NCBI GenBank assembly: GCA_009767595.1
Contig: VSDK01025442.1
Coordinates: forward strand, 17,498 to 81,497
Source of the DNA: Symbiodinium kawagutii
Taxonomy: Eukaryota; Sar; Dinophyceae; Suessiales; Symbiodiniaceae
Reading direction: 5' to 3'
DNA: 64,000 nucleotides
The notes beneath the pieces were generated by a model. The model ran no database searches, was not told where the DNA came from, and worked only from the letters and a program-made list of their open reading frames with translations. Made by a program: the position numbers and the translations under genes. Of this stretch, positions 48,215 to 59,504 are shown piece after piece. Numbering within the stretch: the first letter of the stretch is position 1; every line of letters starts with the position of its first letter.

Positions 48215-51200
48215 GCCGGTGGAAAACGAGTCTATTTGTAAGAATTAGCACGGGACTGGAAAACGAGTCAGGAACTTCCCGAAATTCTTTGCAATTGCAA
48301 CGAACAATAAATAAAGTCCAGCGCTCACATGTTTTTAAAGCAAGGGCAGAATACGACTCAGCATTGACAGGAACCGACCCTACCTGAAGTTATGTTTGTT
48401 TATTTGTATGCAAACACTTCACCCGATCCTAGACTATCTTGATCTGTTCCCATACCGCCTCCGACCGAATCCTTCCATGGAAATAATTGGGGAGAGAGAC
48501 AGATACAAATTGCGATGGCCACTCAGTCTGCCAAGCTGCTAGTTCAGTTTTTTTTAGCGGTTGCCAGGCAGGCATAATTACAATGGCTCTCTGATTCCAC
48601 GTGTGCATCAAATCTATTCTCGGCTGGTGTCACCCTGGATGGCTTGTAGGGGCATGCCGGTATGCCACAACGGCGCGGAGCTGCAAGCGTCCAGGTCATT
48701 CTTGTGCTTAAACCCGCCAAAGACCCGCTTTGATCCGCATTGTATGCGACGCAAACCTGCCCTTGACAAGTGGATAAGGTTCATTGGAGATGACCCCTAA
48801 AGCACACCTCCCCACCCAAATTCTCATGTCTTTGTCCTAAAAAATATAAAAAAATATCTGAGAGAGACTTTGATGGATCACAAGGTCTTGGAAGTGGATT
48901 CAATTCTGAGTTTACCAAGCTGAGATTACAATTTTGGCTGCTGATGAGGGCTCCTCCTTTATTAGTACCCCACCCAAGAGCAAGTTTGGTATGGTTTGGC
49001 AATATGCCTGAATTTGAAAGTGGTCAAAAACAACAAATCGATTTGGGATGCCCACTAGGACACCCACCCGCGAAATAACTTGCCAATGGAAATGGCAGGA
49101 ATCCTTGCAAAGTCTCCAGAGGCTTTGTTTGTAAATTTTGCTGCCGGTAGGTTTTGGAGTGTGTAGTTTTGTTTTCCTACTTTTCCAATGTTTCCATGTC
49201 TTAGGCTTAGGTTTGGACAGTTGTGGTTGGCCGGTGGTGATGATAAGGATTGCTATATCTATATAACAGATGTTCATGTTTTTTGGCATGGTTCGCAAAG
49301 GTAAAGCAATTTGTCATCAAAGTCCCCAGCGGCCAACAAGTGGAATCAGTCCGCAACAGCTTTTTGAGAGTGTTTCACTGGTCAATTTCATCAAAGTTCT
49401 TGTGAAGTTGTTGGCATCGACGTGGAAACATGAGCAACCAGGTGGAACCAAGTCACATGCTCGGTTGATCCTTTTCTGGGAGCCTGGAAGCATGCGGAAG
49501 CCATCTTACTATTCATAATCATTCATTCATTCATAGTCATTTATTTATAGCAATAAACCAACCATTTTGAGATTTTTGAGGTTCCTTATATCGAGAAACA
49601 CCCCTTTCTATTCACGAACAAGTAACCTGAAGTACTCGTAGGCACCGCAGGACACCAAGAGATCTCGAGGCAATGGAGGTGTTGATGTGCCTGCCGTTTT
49701 GTATGCTCAGGTGCGGCGACGAAGGGTTGGAGCTCGATCTGGAAGCATCAAAGCATGTCTCATGTTGTCTCCAAGGGTCTGCCTTGTTGCATCTTGTTGC
49801 TTGTTCATGCATTTTTCTTGTAGGGCTTTGCCCGTGGGAAGCCCTGGCAAAAAAAAGGCCACCCCTACTACTGTTATTTGCGTGGCGTTATGTGTCTGAA
49901 ACCCCAAAAACGTTGAATACACCCCCCTGAGCACCCCTGCTGTATTTTGTTTGGGGGGAGGGTTTGCTTCGTCATATTTCGCCATTGTACATCGAAAATC
50001 CCAACTTTCCCCCGAGGCTCTGGTAGGGTTTTGACAAATCCTCTCTTCTCTGTTCTGATGGGATCTTCAGTGGATTCTGATTGAGAACCTTTGTTTACTG
50101 ATAGCTGAAGTTTTTAAAGGTTTGCTTGGCTTACGCTTTTGCAAAACATTCAATCATAAATCATAAATGAAAATATTTAAGCAAAATTGAAATTCATACG
50201 GAAGAAGAAAAAGACGCACGTGAGCCAGAATTGTTTTTTGTTGAAAGCGCTACTTCCAGTTTGCAATTGCGCATGGAAGGACCTGCAACGGGGTACCTTT
50301 TGTGGACCTGTTTTTTTGGGCAATGGTCTAAAAGGATTCTGAAAAGAAAGTTTTGAACAAGGTAGAGTTCTTGAGCTTGTAGAGTTTTGCTTTGCTTATG
50401 CTGTTGAAAGGCATTCAATCATAATGAAAACCCATTCAGCCACTCAAAAACAAGGAAGAAGAAAAAACAAAGGTGATGGCAGGTAATTATCAGTTTTGAA
50501 CTGGCTCTCTGGATCAATGCGGATTAGCCTTAATACAATCTAGTAAAGGGATATCTAATAATTTTGGATGTTTCTCAAGATTATTTGCAGCTATTGCAAA
50601 TGCCGCACTTTATTGCAGATGCTTTGGAACAAGTTGGCAGTCTGCAAGTTAGAATCAATAAGGGCTAAATTATGCTAAATTCAATTAAGTAAGGGCTGAA
50701 GAATCAGATTCTTAGACATTCTGAGAACTAATAGTTGCTATTGCACGCGCTTTACTGTTGCTCAGCTCACATTAATCTACATAAACATCCAATAAATTAC
50801 GTGATTTCCACCATTTCTAGAATCTACACTGATCTAGTTTAATGATGCACCTTCCTTTGTGCTGGTGGCCTATGGCTGTGTTGGTCATTTTTGCTGAAAT
50901 TTGTTTGGACTACTGACATGAACGCCCATGGGGACGCCAGGCGTACATCTCGGACATCCCCGTTGAGTTTGTTCCTTGTCTTCCAGCCTGTGCTGTTTCA
51001 GGATCTTGCTGGGGATAAGTTAGTTTGAATGCGGATCTTGAAGGACCAAGTGAATGGGCTGATCATTTTCACCTCGGAAACTGCAAGAACATGAGTCACC
51101 AGTATACAAATTGAAAATGTCCGAGTGACATGAAGGAAGCAATGTTCCTCTGTAAGCCTTAAGCGTGTGGCCGAACAATGTGATTTGAAGGGTTGGCTCT

Positions 51201-51440
51201 CCAACGGCAGCTTGTCTTCATGAATTGCAGCACGTGAGCTGCGGTCAAGGCTCAAAACAAATGCTTTCTATCTGACTTAGCCACAGTCGGAAGGGAGAAC
51301 CTAGGGAGTTATCTGCACTTCACTTGACCTTCTTCACACCTCTTGGTGGGCTCACCCCGTTGCACATCACTTGCCACAAACCCTCTGGGCGAGCAACATG
51401 CTGTCCCAAATGGCATTCTGACAACATTTTCTTCAGGTTG
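48215..51440. other. no supported gene
   Basis: Only short frames without exon character. It contains MITE copy e at 49549-49603 and a stretch at 50100-50420 with two similar AAAGGTTTGCTTGGCTTACG / GAGTTTTGCTTTGCTTATG-type segments ending in CATTCAATCATAA. Confidence 0.4.
49549..49603. mobile_element. MITE-like element, copy e, right half
   Basis: AGCAATAAACCAACCATTTT followed by GGTTCCTTATATCGAGAAACA matches the right half of copies a and b. No left half is visible upstream, so it is truncated. Confidence 0.5.
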
Positions 51441-51478
51441 AGAGGGTCTGGTGTTAGGAGCTGGGAGCAGTGGTAGAA

Positions 51479-52418
51479 TGCAGTTAGATGAATTAGGTTT
51501 GGCATTCCAAGAGCAAAACGATGAATGCCCTGGCCACTTCTCTAGGATCATTGGCAGGACGTATTGCTATCCCTGCATCTGGCACTTGAGATTCATAGAG
51601 GTGCATAGCAACTCAGATTCTGAAAAACATTTCAGGGAGCGAACGGTTACAAATGGTTATTGCAGAGAGTACGCATAGACATCCGGAAGCTGAGTGCCAT
51701 TTTGAAGTTATGTTTCAAGAATTGACGGCAGCTTGGCTTCGTTGGTATCTCTCAATTTCCCCCAGCTGTGAATTCGGTATTCATTCCTGGACCTGCGGGG
51801 AGAATGCTCCATGCTGAGGATGAGAAGATGGTGAAGGATATGCACAGGGAATGCGACGTCCAACTCGCGGATTTGCCAATCTCTGTGAAGTTCTTGCCGT
51901 CCAAGGACTGGACGGAAACATGTTCTATCATTTACTGACTTTCAATTCGCAATTCTCTGGTGTAGATTCTTTTGAAGCCTTTGGGTTGCGCATCAACTCT
52001 CAAGGAAGTCTGGACCAGATGATGTGAGTGCCGTGAGGACAAAACAGGGGAGACCTGCGCCTGCATTGTCCGCTATGCGAAGCAAGAAACTCTGGAATGG
52101 GTGCTGAACACGATGCTGGCCGGAAAAAATCACTGAAGATTTGAATGCATCACACTGTGCTATACTGTGTTAACTAATGTTAAGTAGTTGCCCATGAGTA
52201 GTGCGAATCAGCGTGTCCAATGAAGGTCGGTTGGATTGGCCAGGCAGGTCAGGATGTGCATAGGACCCAGGTACTCCTAAGGGTGGTGCGTTTGTTTGGC
52301 AGCCAAGGATGCATGGGAAGCAGCTGAGAACGAGAAGTGGAAAGATAAAGAAAGTCGGCGGATTACTGAGATTGCGAAATTGACCAGGGCACATTCTATC
52401 CACCAGTGTTGGAGTTGA
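51479..52418 (+). CDS. candidate spliced gene, possibly RRM-containing
   Basis: Several short, protein-like segments lie close together. 51479-51540 reads MQLDELGLAFQEQNDECPGH. 51768-51940 follows a CCCCCAG acceptor and reads AVNSVFIPGPAGRMLHAEDE, then CDVQLADLPISVKFLPSKDW. 51968-52030 reads DSFEAFGLRINSQGSLDQ. 52026-52135 reads ECREDKTGETCACIVRYAKQ then ETLEWVLNTMLAGKNH. 52303-52418 follows a GGCAG acceptor and reads AKDAWEAAENEKWKDKESRR to TGA. The fourth segment has the spacing of the second half of an RNA-recognition motif (DKxTGxxxxxxVxY, then ...LAGK). Frames do not join cleanly between 51968 and 52135, so the gene may be decayed or the introns misread. Confidence 0.4.
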
Positions 52419-52990
52419 CTCATGGCTTGTTCATGGTGTTTACCTCTGCAAGATTGTACGAGGTTGATGTCAGAACGAACGGTTTCTCACACTGGCTAAT
52501 TCCGCAGAAAGTCAACACGAGATTTAGTCATACCATCGTGATATCACCATGATTGTTGCTTATTGTCCCCTAGTATTGACCACTATTGTTACATATACTT
52601 ATTATCCATCAATCCATGATGTATCATCCTGTTTGTCATCACGAAAGCTGGCGTCAGCTAGCTGAAGTTGCTGCTGCTTTAGCAAGAAATTGGCAGGGAC
52701 AGGACTTCCAAAAGTCACAAATTATTCAATTATTCAATCATATAGGGGGGTCCCACTGGTAGGCTCAATTCCCCCAGGGTCGTTTTTGTTGCACTAGAGC
52801 TTCCACTTGTTGCGTTTTTTTGAACAAAGATGAATGCATGCTTTATCGTTGTTTGTTCTTCCAGTCATGTCACTTGCCATGCTAGCTTTCGTCACCTATC
52901 CCTGGCCTCAAGGATCGTTCAAACGGTTTAAGTTGATCTTGCGGAACTGGATTTTGGATTTTGGAATGCCATGTATTGAGATCATGAAAT

Positions 52991-53131
52991 GGGTGTTTCT
53001 CAGAATAGGGGTATCCATGGGTACCTCCAAAAATGGATGGTTTAATGTTGGTTTCTGATTAGTGTAACCCCCCCTAAAGTAATGAAAATAGATGAAACCA
53101 ACAGGTAGATACTAATCAGAAACCAACATTA
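52991..53131. mobile_element. MITE-like copy f with perfect 21-bp inverted repeat
   Basis: GTGTTTCTCAGAATAGGGGT and AAAAATGGATGGTTTAATG match the left half of the family. The expected right end is missing. Instead 53043-53063 (TAATGTTGG...GATTAGT) is repeated perfectly in reverse complement at 53111-53131, leaving a 47-base loop. Confidence 0.55.
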
Positions 53132-53727
53132 CTACTATCAAAGGTTAACCAGCAAGCTGACGACTGAGAGTCAGCACCCAGCCTGAGCTCCCAGTGCTCC
53201 GAAACTGCTCGAGCAGTCGATAGTCGCTCGGCCGCTCGAGGTGTCAAAAAAGCTCGGCCTGCACGGTGGATGGTGCAGGCCGCCGCAGCAGCGAGCAATA
53301 GATAGCAATACGGGGAAAGGGCTTGGGCTTATATGATATGTATATAATATATATGATATTTTATGATACTTACTAGATTTGCATATCTGTATATATTTGT
53401 TCACATGTGTGCATAGATATGTATATATGAATATATATATATATATATACATATTAAAAAACCTTGGCCCTCCGAACCCATGAAATTTCAAGTGTTCAAT
53501 CTGAGACCCAGGGTTTGAAGGTGAAACGTAGGGTTCCCATGATCATGGGTTTGCTGATGCATGCTGATGTTCATTTTTCCTGCCTACTTCGCTGCATCAT
53601 CCAATTTTGCTAATTGACGAATTATTTGCCAAACCCTTCATCGAAATTCCAGAACAAAATGTGCAAAAAAACGGATAAAAACTATGATGATTTTTGGGAC
53701 TCAACCCATGTTTCAAAACATGGGTTA

Positions 53728-53910
53728 TCACGGGTAAATCAAGGGTTCGTCACGGGCAAATCATGGGCTTGATCTTTTTCAGCAAAAACCAAGGTTTCCT
53801 TCATACCTTGGGTTTCCACTCCAACACCTCGGGTTTGACCTTGAAAACCTTGGGTTTTAGTGGGTGAATCAAGGGTTCATCACGGGTAAATCACGGGTTT
53901 GATCTCAAAC
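53728..53910. repeat. CACGGGTAAATCAAGGGTT direct repeats
   Basis: Two blocks (about 53728-53772 and 53858-53904) share TGGGTxAATCAAGGGTTC, TCACGGGYAAATCAYGGG and TTGATCT in the same order. Between them are several AACCTTGGGTTT / AACCTCGGGTTT variants. Confidence 0.6.
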
Positions 53911-55104
53911 CCAACTTTTTCCTCCAAAAGACAGAAAAGCCCACCAAAAAAAGAAAACCATATGATAGAAACCCTTCATTTCCATGGTGAAGTACTCATC
54001 CCTGCCGAAGCTGAGCAAAGAGCTGCTGGGATTGCCAAATTCTGGCTAGATTGCATCCACACCCGGGAAATTCCTGAAACCCGGATTTTACATGTATACC
54101 CAGGGTTTCGCCTAAATTTTGTGAATGACCAGGGTTTGGAAGTAAACCCTTGAAATTTCCCGGGTATGGAGGCGCAGGGAAGATGTTATTTGCATATGCA
54201 CAAGTTATTTATGCTAGGATGAGTAGAGTGCCCGGTTGATTCATTGTGGAAAATTTGTGGTACCAGCGTAGCAGGCAACCAGCACTTCCAGGAGGTACCC
54301 CGATTATGATACTGGGGCAGGACCTTCCAAGGCATTATCAAGGATTGTTTGTGTCCTCTTGCGGGTAGTCTAGCAATATCAGACCAGAGGCATGTAACAG
54401 ACAGGTTTCAATACCGCTTCTTGAGACCTTGAATTCATTGAAGTATATGACATGCTGTTGGTTGCAAGGGTTTTGTAGTTTGCAACGATTCAATCTGTTT
54501 GAAAAACATTGGTTTGCCTCATGGTGGTGTCGCTGCAAGTGCACAAGATTGTGGTGAGAGCAACCAGTCTTTTCAAAGCGTTACATGGATTGGTTTAAAT
54601 TGGTGGCCGTACTCGGAGGAGTTGGGCTGGGATTCCAAAGCGTGGTGAGATCTTGGCAAAGTGTAAGTGCTGGCTTTGACTTCTTCAATATAATTTTGGT
54701 CTTCCAAATCGGATCACAAGAGGATGTCTGACGCAAATTGCTCGCATCCCTCAAAAAAAACATGGAAGGATGTGGCATAATATCCTGCAGACACTATGCT
54801 TGTGTTTTTTTTGTGAAGGGATGCTCAGCCATGTGAGAGGTAAAGCACCATGTATTTTTAACGAAAGTTTTACGTTTGTCCGAAGACCGCAGACCATGTT
54901 TGAAAGAACTGCAGCATGTGAAAGAAATGCAATCACAATCGTTTCAGCTTTAATTGCAGTACCTTTTCGGAGGAATATGTAGTACCAGGCTGTATATTCA
55001 GACTAGCAAAGTTCCATAGGAACGCCTTGTTTTCTCTGTGAATACGTTTATCTATATTGTTTCACCAGGAGTTATTGGTAGTCCTTTGCGCCAGTGTTCT
55101 GAGA

Positions 55105-55210
55105 GAAGCTTCAAAGCTTCATTCACCAAATTTCTATCAGAGCATTTGTTTGGCATAGAATTCACCAAATTTCTATCAAATTTCTATCAGAAGCTTCAAA
55201 CCTTCATTCG
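55105..55210. repeat. TTCACCAAATTTCTATCA repeats
   Basis: Two full copies of an 18-mer plus a partial AAATTTCTATCA, and two AGAAGCTTCAAAxCTTCATTC copies, arranged in direct orientation. Confidence 0.7.
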
Positions 55211-55349
55211 CCAAAACAGCTTCATACTTTGGACAGACAACAAGCCCCTCTTCTATGAAAATGCTTGCATGACATCTAAAACAACCGGTATGAACACACG
55301 CGCGCACAAAAAGTTTGTCTTGCCATTGTATTACTGCACTTCCCGTAAG

Positions 55350-55353
<4 letters not shown>

Positions 55354-55404
<51 letters not shown>
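55354..55404. repeat. (GAT)n trinucleotide microsatellite
   Basis: About 17 GAT units. The poly-Asp frame (plus) and poly-Ile frame (minus) across it are not supported as genes. Confidence 0.95.
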
Positions 55405-55605
55405 TGCACGGGTATTCCATGCTTCACTGCTTTGGAGTCATGACGTGGGGAGGTGGCCACCTAAATCAGGACCAGCTCACGCTTCAGCAATCAGCAGAAG
55501 TGACAAGTTCTATACTGTTTGGGTGAGCCGCTCCCAATAATGGATGATGATGCCAACTGATTCAATGGTGCCGCTTATTTGTAGTGACCAGCCGTGTTTT
55601 CTCAG

Positions 55606-57120
55606 GCTGGGCTGGCACAAGAGGAAGAGCCACCTCCGCAACCTGCCCAGGTGGAAGCATTGCCAGGGCCGTGTCACCACTCGCTAGATTAGGGATGGTT
55701 AGTGCACATTGTTGTTGCATTGCTGGTGCACTGAAATGTGATTAATTATCATATTCCATGGGGCATGACCATTGGACGCCCCGGCAAAAGAATGGCTGGT
55801 CATGTTGACATGTGTTGATCATGGTTTGCAATTGGGCATTCCCTTATCATCCCTGATCATACTTTATGCCATGAACAATTCCTGCACTGTTTGATTCTTG
55901 AGCACTAGGCACAAACTATGACCAATTTGACTCTCCCGAGTTGAGAGATCCACAATCCACACCTACGTTGACACAGGCATTGTCTTTAAATCTGCGGGGA
56001 AGGTGCCAAAGTGTCAGTTGAAGTCGATACCATTTTTAGGCGATCTCTGATCGAGCACGTGGGCGGCAGCAAAGTTGCTAGAACCATAAGCTTCCAAGTG
56101 AGGTTGATGTCAAGATCTGTGTCAAGTAATTAAAATGTATTCAAAGAAATGCAGAGTATGTCCATTTGCTTTTGACAGGCGGCTGAGCAGATGGATGTCG
56201 TGGCTGCCCCCCAGAAGGTGCCAGGTTCTCAATGGTATGTCCGTACTTCGCATAGCAGTGGGCATGGTGAGTGGCCACACCTTGTTGCAATATGCCAAGG
56301 AACATCAAAGGGGAATGATATGGAGACAGGTTGTGACGAGTTTGTACTTCGGGCCTGTGGCTCTATGTTTTTGCGTTGTATATCCATTCCTACTAGTTAC
56401 TAGTTCCCTCGTACAGTCCTGTATATGTGTGCGCCCTTTGATGCGCACACTTGTTTCCATTCACGTTTGACTATTCTAAGCTCGCTTCCTAGCCTGGCTA
56501 GGGCAGGGTGACCTGACAGCGATGGAGAGAGAGAGAGAGAGAGATATGGAGATGTTGGATTATCTTGGACGATCTTGGCACATGGTGTATGGCCAAGATT
56601 TGCTTATCCGCAACTAGCCGTGTGCAAAGATTTTCGGGGACAGTGGCCATATTTACCCATTCTACAGATGAATGTGGAGATCCACTGGTTGCCACATGTT
56701 TGGACGATAATTTTCATCGGGATCCAGGCTTAATTGCTGATTCTGATGGTGCCACGCAGCATTTGTGCTCAAAGGCAGCATCCCGGCGACGTCAGTGTTC
56801 TTGCGCTACAGTTCAACCATGAAGGGAGGGCTGGGAAGTGCCGCCACTGAGACAGCCAAGAAGAACATTGAAGAAGAACTGGCAGAGAAAGCACCTGGAC
56901 CCTTGAAGCCCTTTTTCCCGTGCTGCGGTGGTCCAGTCGGCACTATGGAGAAGTGCATTTGTATGGTGCAACCAGATCAACAGGAGCAGGCTCGGTTCCA
57001 TCGAAGTTTGCTACGAAATATATTTGGGATTTGTATGGCTTTGTTTCATCTCTTTGCACGGCATGTTTTCTGTTTTAGACGTGAGCTAACATTGTTAATG
57101 GCGGGTGATCAACCATCATG
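55606..57120 (+). CDS. candidate multi-exon gene of unknown function
   Basis: 55606-55690 follows CTCAG and reads AGLAQEEEPPPQPAQVEALP. About 55997-56097 reads GEGAKVSVEVDTIFRRSLIE then HVGGSKVARTISFQ, with a GTGAGG donor-like end. 56180-56345 follows TTGACAG and reads AAEQMDVVAAPQKVPGSQWY, then HGEWPHLVAICQGTSKGNDM and CDEFVLRACG. About 56600-56760 reads GTVAIFTHSTDECGDPLVAT. 56812-57010 reads MKGGLGSAATETAKKNIEEE, then a CCGG cysteine pair. The order, strand and spacing suggest one gene, but the junctions were not proven in phase. No family recognised. Confidence 0.4.
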
Positions 57121-57689
57121 ACATGCAGAGATGTAGCTGGCAGCTGGCCACAGCTGGCCGGCCGTGATCCGCAGAGATGGTTATGTCTCAACTGACGCTT
57201 GTGATATGTTATGTAGGTTAATCATGGTTGGTTGAGTGTTGGTTAAATGGTTAGAATATGTTCTATATCTCATGTATTAGTTGGTTGAATGTTGGTTAAT
57301 CATGGTTGGTCAATCATGGCTAGGGCCAATGACGTGCCACACATTGACTGATGAAGCATGACAGCTGCAAGTGTCACATGCCATCCAATCTCAGAGGCTT
57401 GGAAACAAGTGTGCTCTCATGGCATTTTGCATGCATTGATCTCGGATGCCGAAGACATCCGAGGACCCTGTTTGTTGACTTTTTTGGATCCGTGGACCCA
57501 GCCAGTAAGACTGCAGTCATTGCGGCTGGTACTTGTATGATCTTGACTTGTATTGTAGTCGTGAAATTCTTTTGGCAAACTCAGCCATAACCACGATTTT
57601 TTCCAGTACTATCACGGCTCACTAAAACTGGCACTACTGTAGCACTGGTACGACTAGCAGCAATAGTAGTTTCTATCGTACTGTCGTCG

Positions 57690-57829
57690 TTGTCATCGTC
57701 GTTGTGGTGGTAGTGGTAGCAGCAGCAGCAGCAGCAAGGGCAGGAGTAGGAGTAGGAGTAGGAGTAGGAGTAGTAGGAGTAGGAGTAGGAGTAGGAGTAG
57801 GAGTCGGAGTCGGAGTAGTAGTAGGAGTT

Positions 57830-57876
<47 letters not shown>

Positions 57877-57880
57877 TCTA

Positions 57881-57943
<63 letters not shown>

Positions 57944-57945
57944 GC

Positions 57946-57978
<33 letters not shown>

Positions 57979-58040
57979 GGTCGTCGTCGTATTTGTAGCA
58001 GGCAGCAGCAGCAGGAGGAGGAGTAGTAGTAGTAGTAGTG
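57690..58040. repeat. 350-bp compound trinucleotide repeat
   Basis: Successive blocks of GGAGTA/GTA, GTAGTA, GTTGTT, GTCGTC and GCA/GGA units. Long frames across it (poly-Val/Gly plus strand, poly-Thr minus strand) reflect repeat composition only. Confidence 0.95.
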
Positions 58041-58950
58041 GTATTTTTGATATTTTGGTTTGAGAATTTTTTGTTTGATACCCTGCGTGTATAATAAATG
58101 AGTTGGTTTGGTGTGCGCAGATGTGCGGCAGCAGCAGCAGCAGACTTGGTGTGCGCATATTGGTTAATTAATTAGACAGGGAAACTGGCGCAAATGAATC
58201 GATATAATCCTTGCTGAGCCGACATGAAACTATACTTATTATGACTTGTATATGTTTAGACACCATTTGAGCTGTACAGCAGAAGCTCTAGTTTGTCATC
58301 ACACAGGCCATGAAACATCACAGGCCATGAGACATGACAGGTCAGATTGCATGTTCATCCCTTTTCTATCCTTTTCTCCCGCTTTTTTGCATCCGCGTCA
58401 TTCGCTCTTGTAAATGCCCCATTTGATTTGAACAAACTTGCTGACACGACCCATGCCACCAATGCAGGTGAAGTTGGCGATTGAGAAGTATCGCTCAATA
58501 TAAATTGTGAAGCACAACTCGGCCTTTTCGCCTCTGCGCGCCGCATCATCTCCAGAGCTACATGTCTTTTTTGCGTTGCGGAGGTGACAACTCACTGCTC
58601 AAATGGGTGTGGGTCAAGATTCACAAGCCCAAACTGCATGGTTTCCACAACAAATTTGGTACTTCGAGTGCTGCAATTTTTTGACCCATACGTGCAAGAG
58701 CATGTTTCCAATTCATTTTTTGCAAGAAACGCTTTGAAGTGGAACAGAGGGCAACCATCAAGCTTCAGCATCAATCTATATTTTGAACATTTTGTGGAGG
58801 CAAAAAAGTTTGCGCGATATGAAGCTGTTGAGCATTAATGGTGCCTTTTGTTCCAGATTGGCACCGTCCAGTTGGTCCCATTGGCCTTTGGACCGGTGCA
58901 ATTCCGGCATAGCTTCAGAATCCAGAGAGAGCGCACAGAGTCGGAAAGAG

Positions 58951-59180
58951 NNNNNNNNNNNNNNNNNNNNNNNNNNNNNNNNNNNNNNNNNNNNNNNNNN
59001 NNNNNNNNNNNNNNNNNNNNNNNNNNNNNNNNNNNNNNNNNNNNNNNNNNNNNNNNNNNNNNNNNNNNNNNNNNNNNNNNNNNNNNNNNNNNNNNNNNNN
59101 NNNNNNNNNNNNNNNNNNNNNNNNNNNNNNNNNNNNNNNNNNNNNNNNNNNNNNNNNNNNNNNNNNNNNNNNNNNNNNNN
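58951..59180. other. assembly gap
   Basis: 230 N characters. Frames crossing it are artefacts. Confidence 0.99.
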
Positions 59181-59366
59181 TTGGATCCAATGATGATGAT
59201 TGATGCAATTTGATGCATGTCATCATTGATTGCACTGAGGTGGTTGGACGAACTGGTGCAACACGAAGGAACCATCATGCAGTGGTATTCCAGTCAGGCA
59301 GGATGAGTTCCAGAGTTGCATGCTCCAGATGATCTCCAGATGCTCCAGGCTCCGTATCAGGGACTT

Positions 59367-59464
59367 TTGTATACCATATGGGGGGTTCCCCAAATCATCC
59401 TTTTCAATGAATTCTCTTTAATCATAAACCATCCACTTTGGGCACCAATTTTGCGAAATGATGT
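59367..59464. mobile_element. MITE-like inverted-repeat element, copy g
   Basis: ACCATATGGGGGGTTCCCC and AAATCATCC on the left, ATAAACCATCCACTTTGGGC and ACCAATTTTGCGAAATGATG on the right. The ends pair imperfectly, and the order of interior motifs matches copies b and d. Confidence 0.55.
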
Positions 59465-59504
59465 ATGCTGTTGCGTGCGTATGATTTGGTTCTCCATTTG
59501 CTCC

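Larger units (their letters stand above)
52419..55600. other. no supported gene; repeats
   Basis: Contains MITE copy f with a 21-bp inverted repeat, an (AT)n run at 53433-53450, repeated CACGGGTAAATCAAGGGTT-type text and the (GAT)n run. 52651-52715 (AEVAAALARNWQGQDFQKSQ) is a weak exon candidate. The open frame at 53899-54153 is built partly from the repeated text, so I do not call it a gene. Confidence 0.4.
58041..59500. other. no supported gene; contains an assembly gap
   Basis: Outside the gap I see only short frames. MITE copy g lies at 59367-59464. Confidence 0.4.

Noticed and set aside
53899-54153. 84-residue frame as a gene
   Set aside because: Its ends lie within the GGGTTT/AAACCC repeated text and no family or exon junction supports it.
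57673-58158. 161-residue minus-strand frame, almost all Thr, and 119-residue plus-strand poly-Val/Gly frame
   Set aside because: Both are translations of the trinucleotide repeat tract with no other protein-like sequence.
58783-59278. Several frames of 106-147 residues
   Set aside because: They run through the 230-base N gap.
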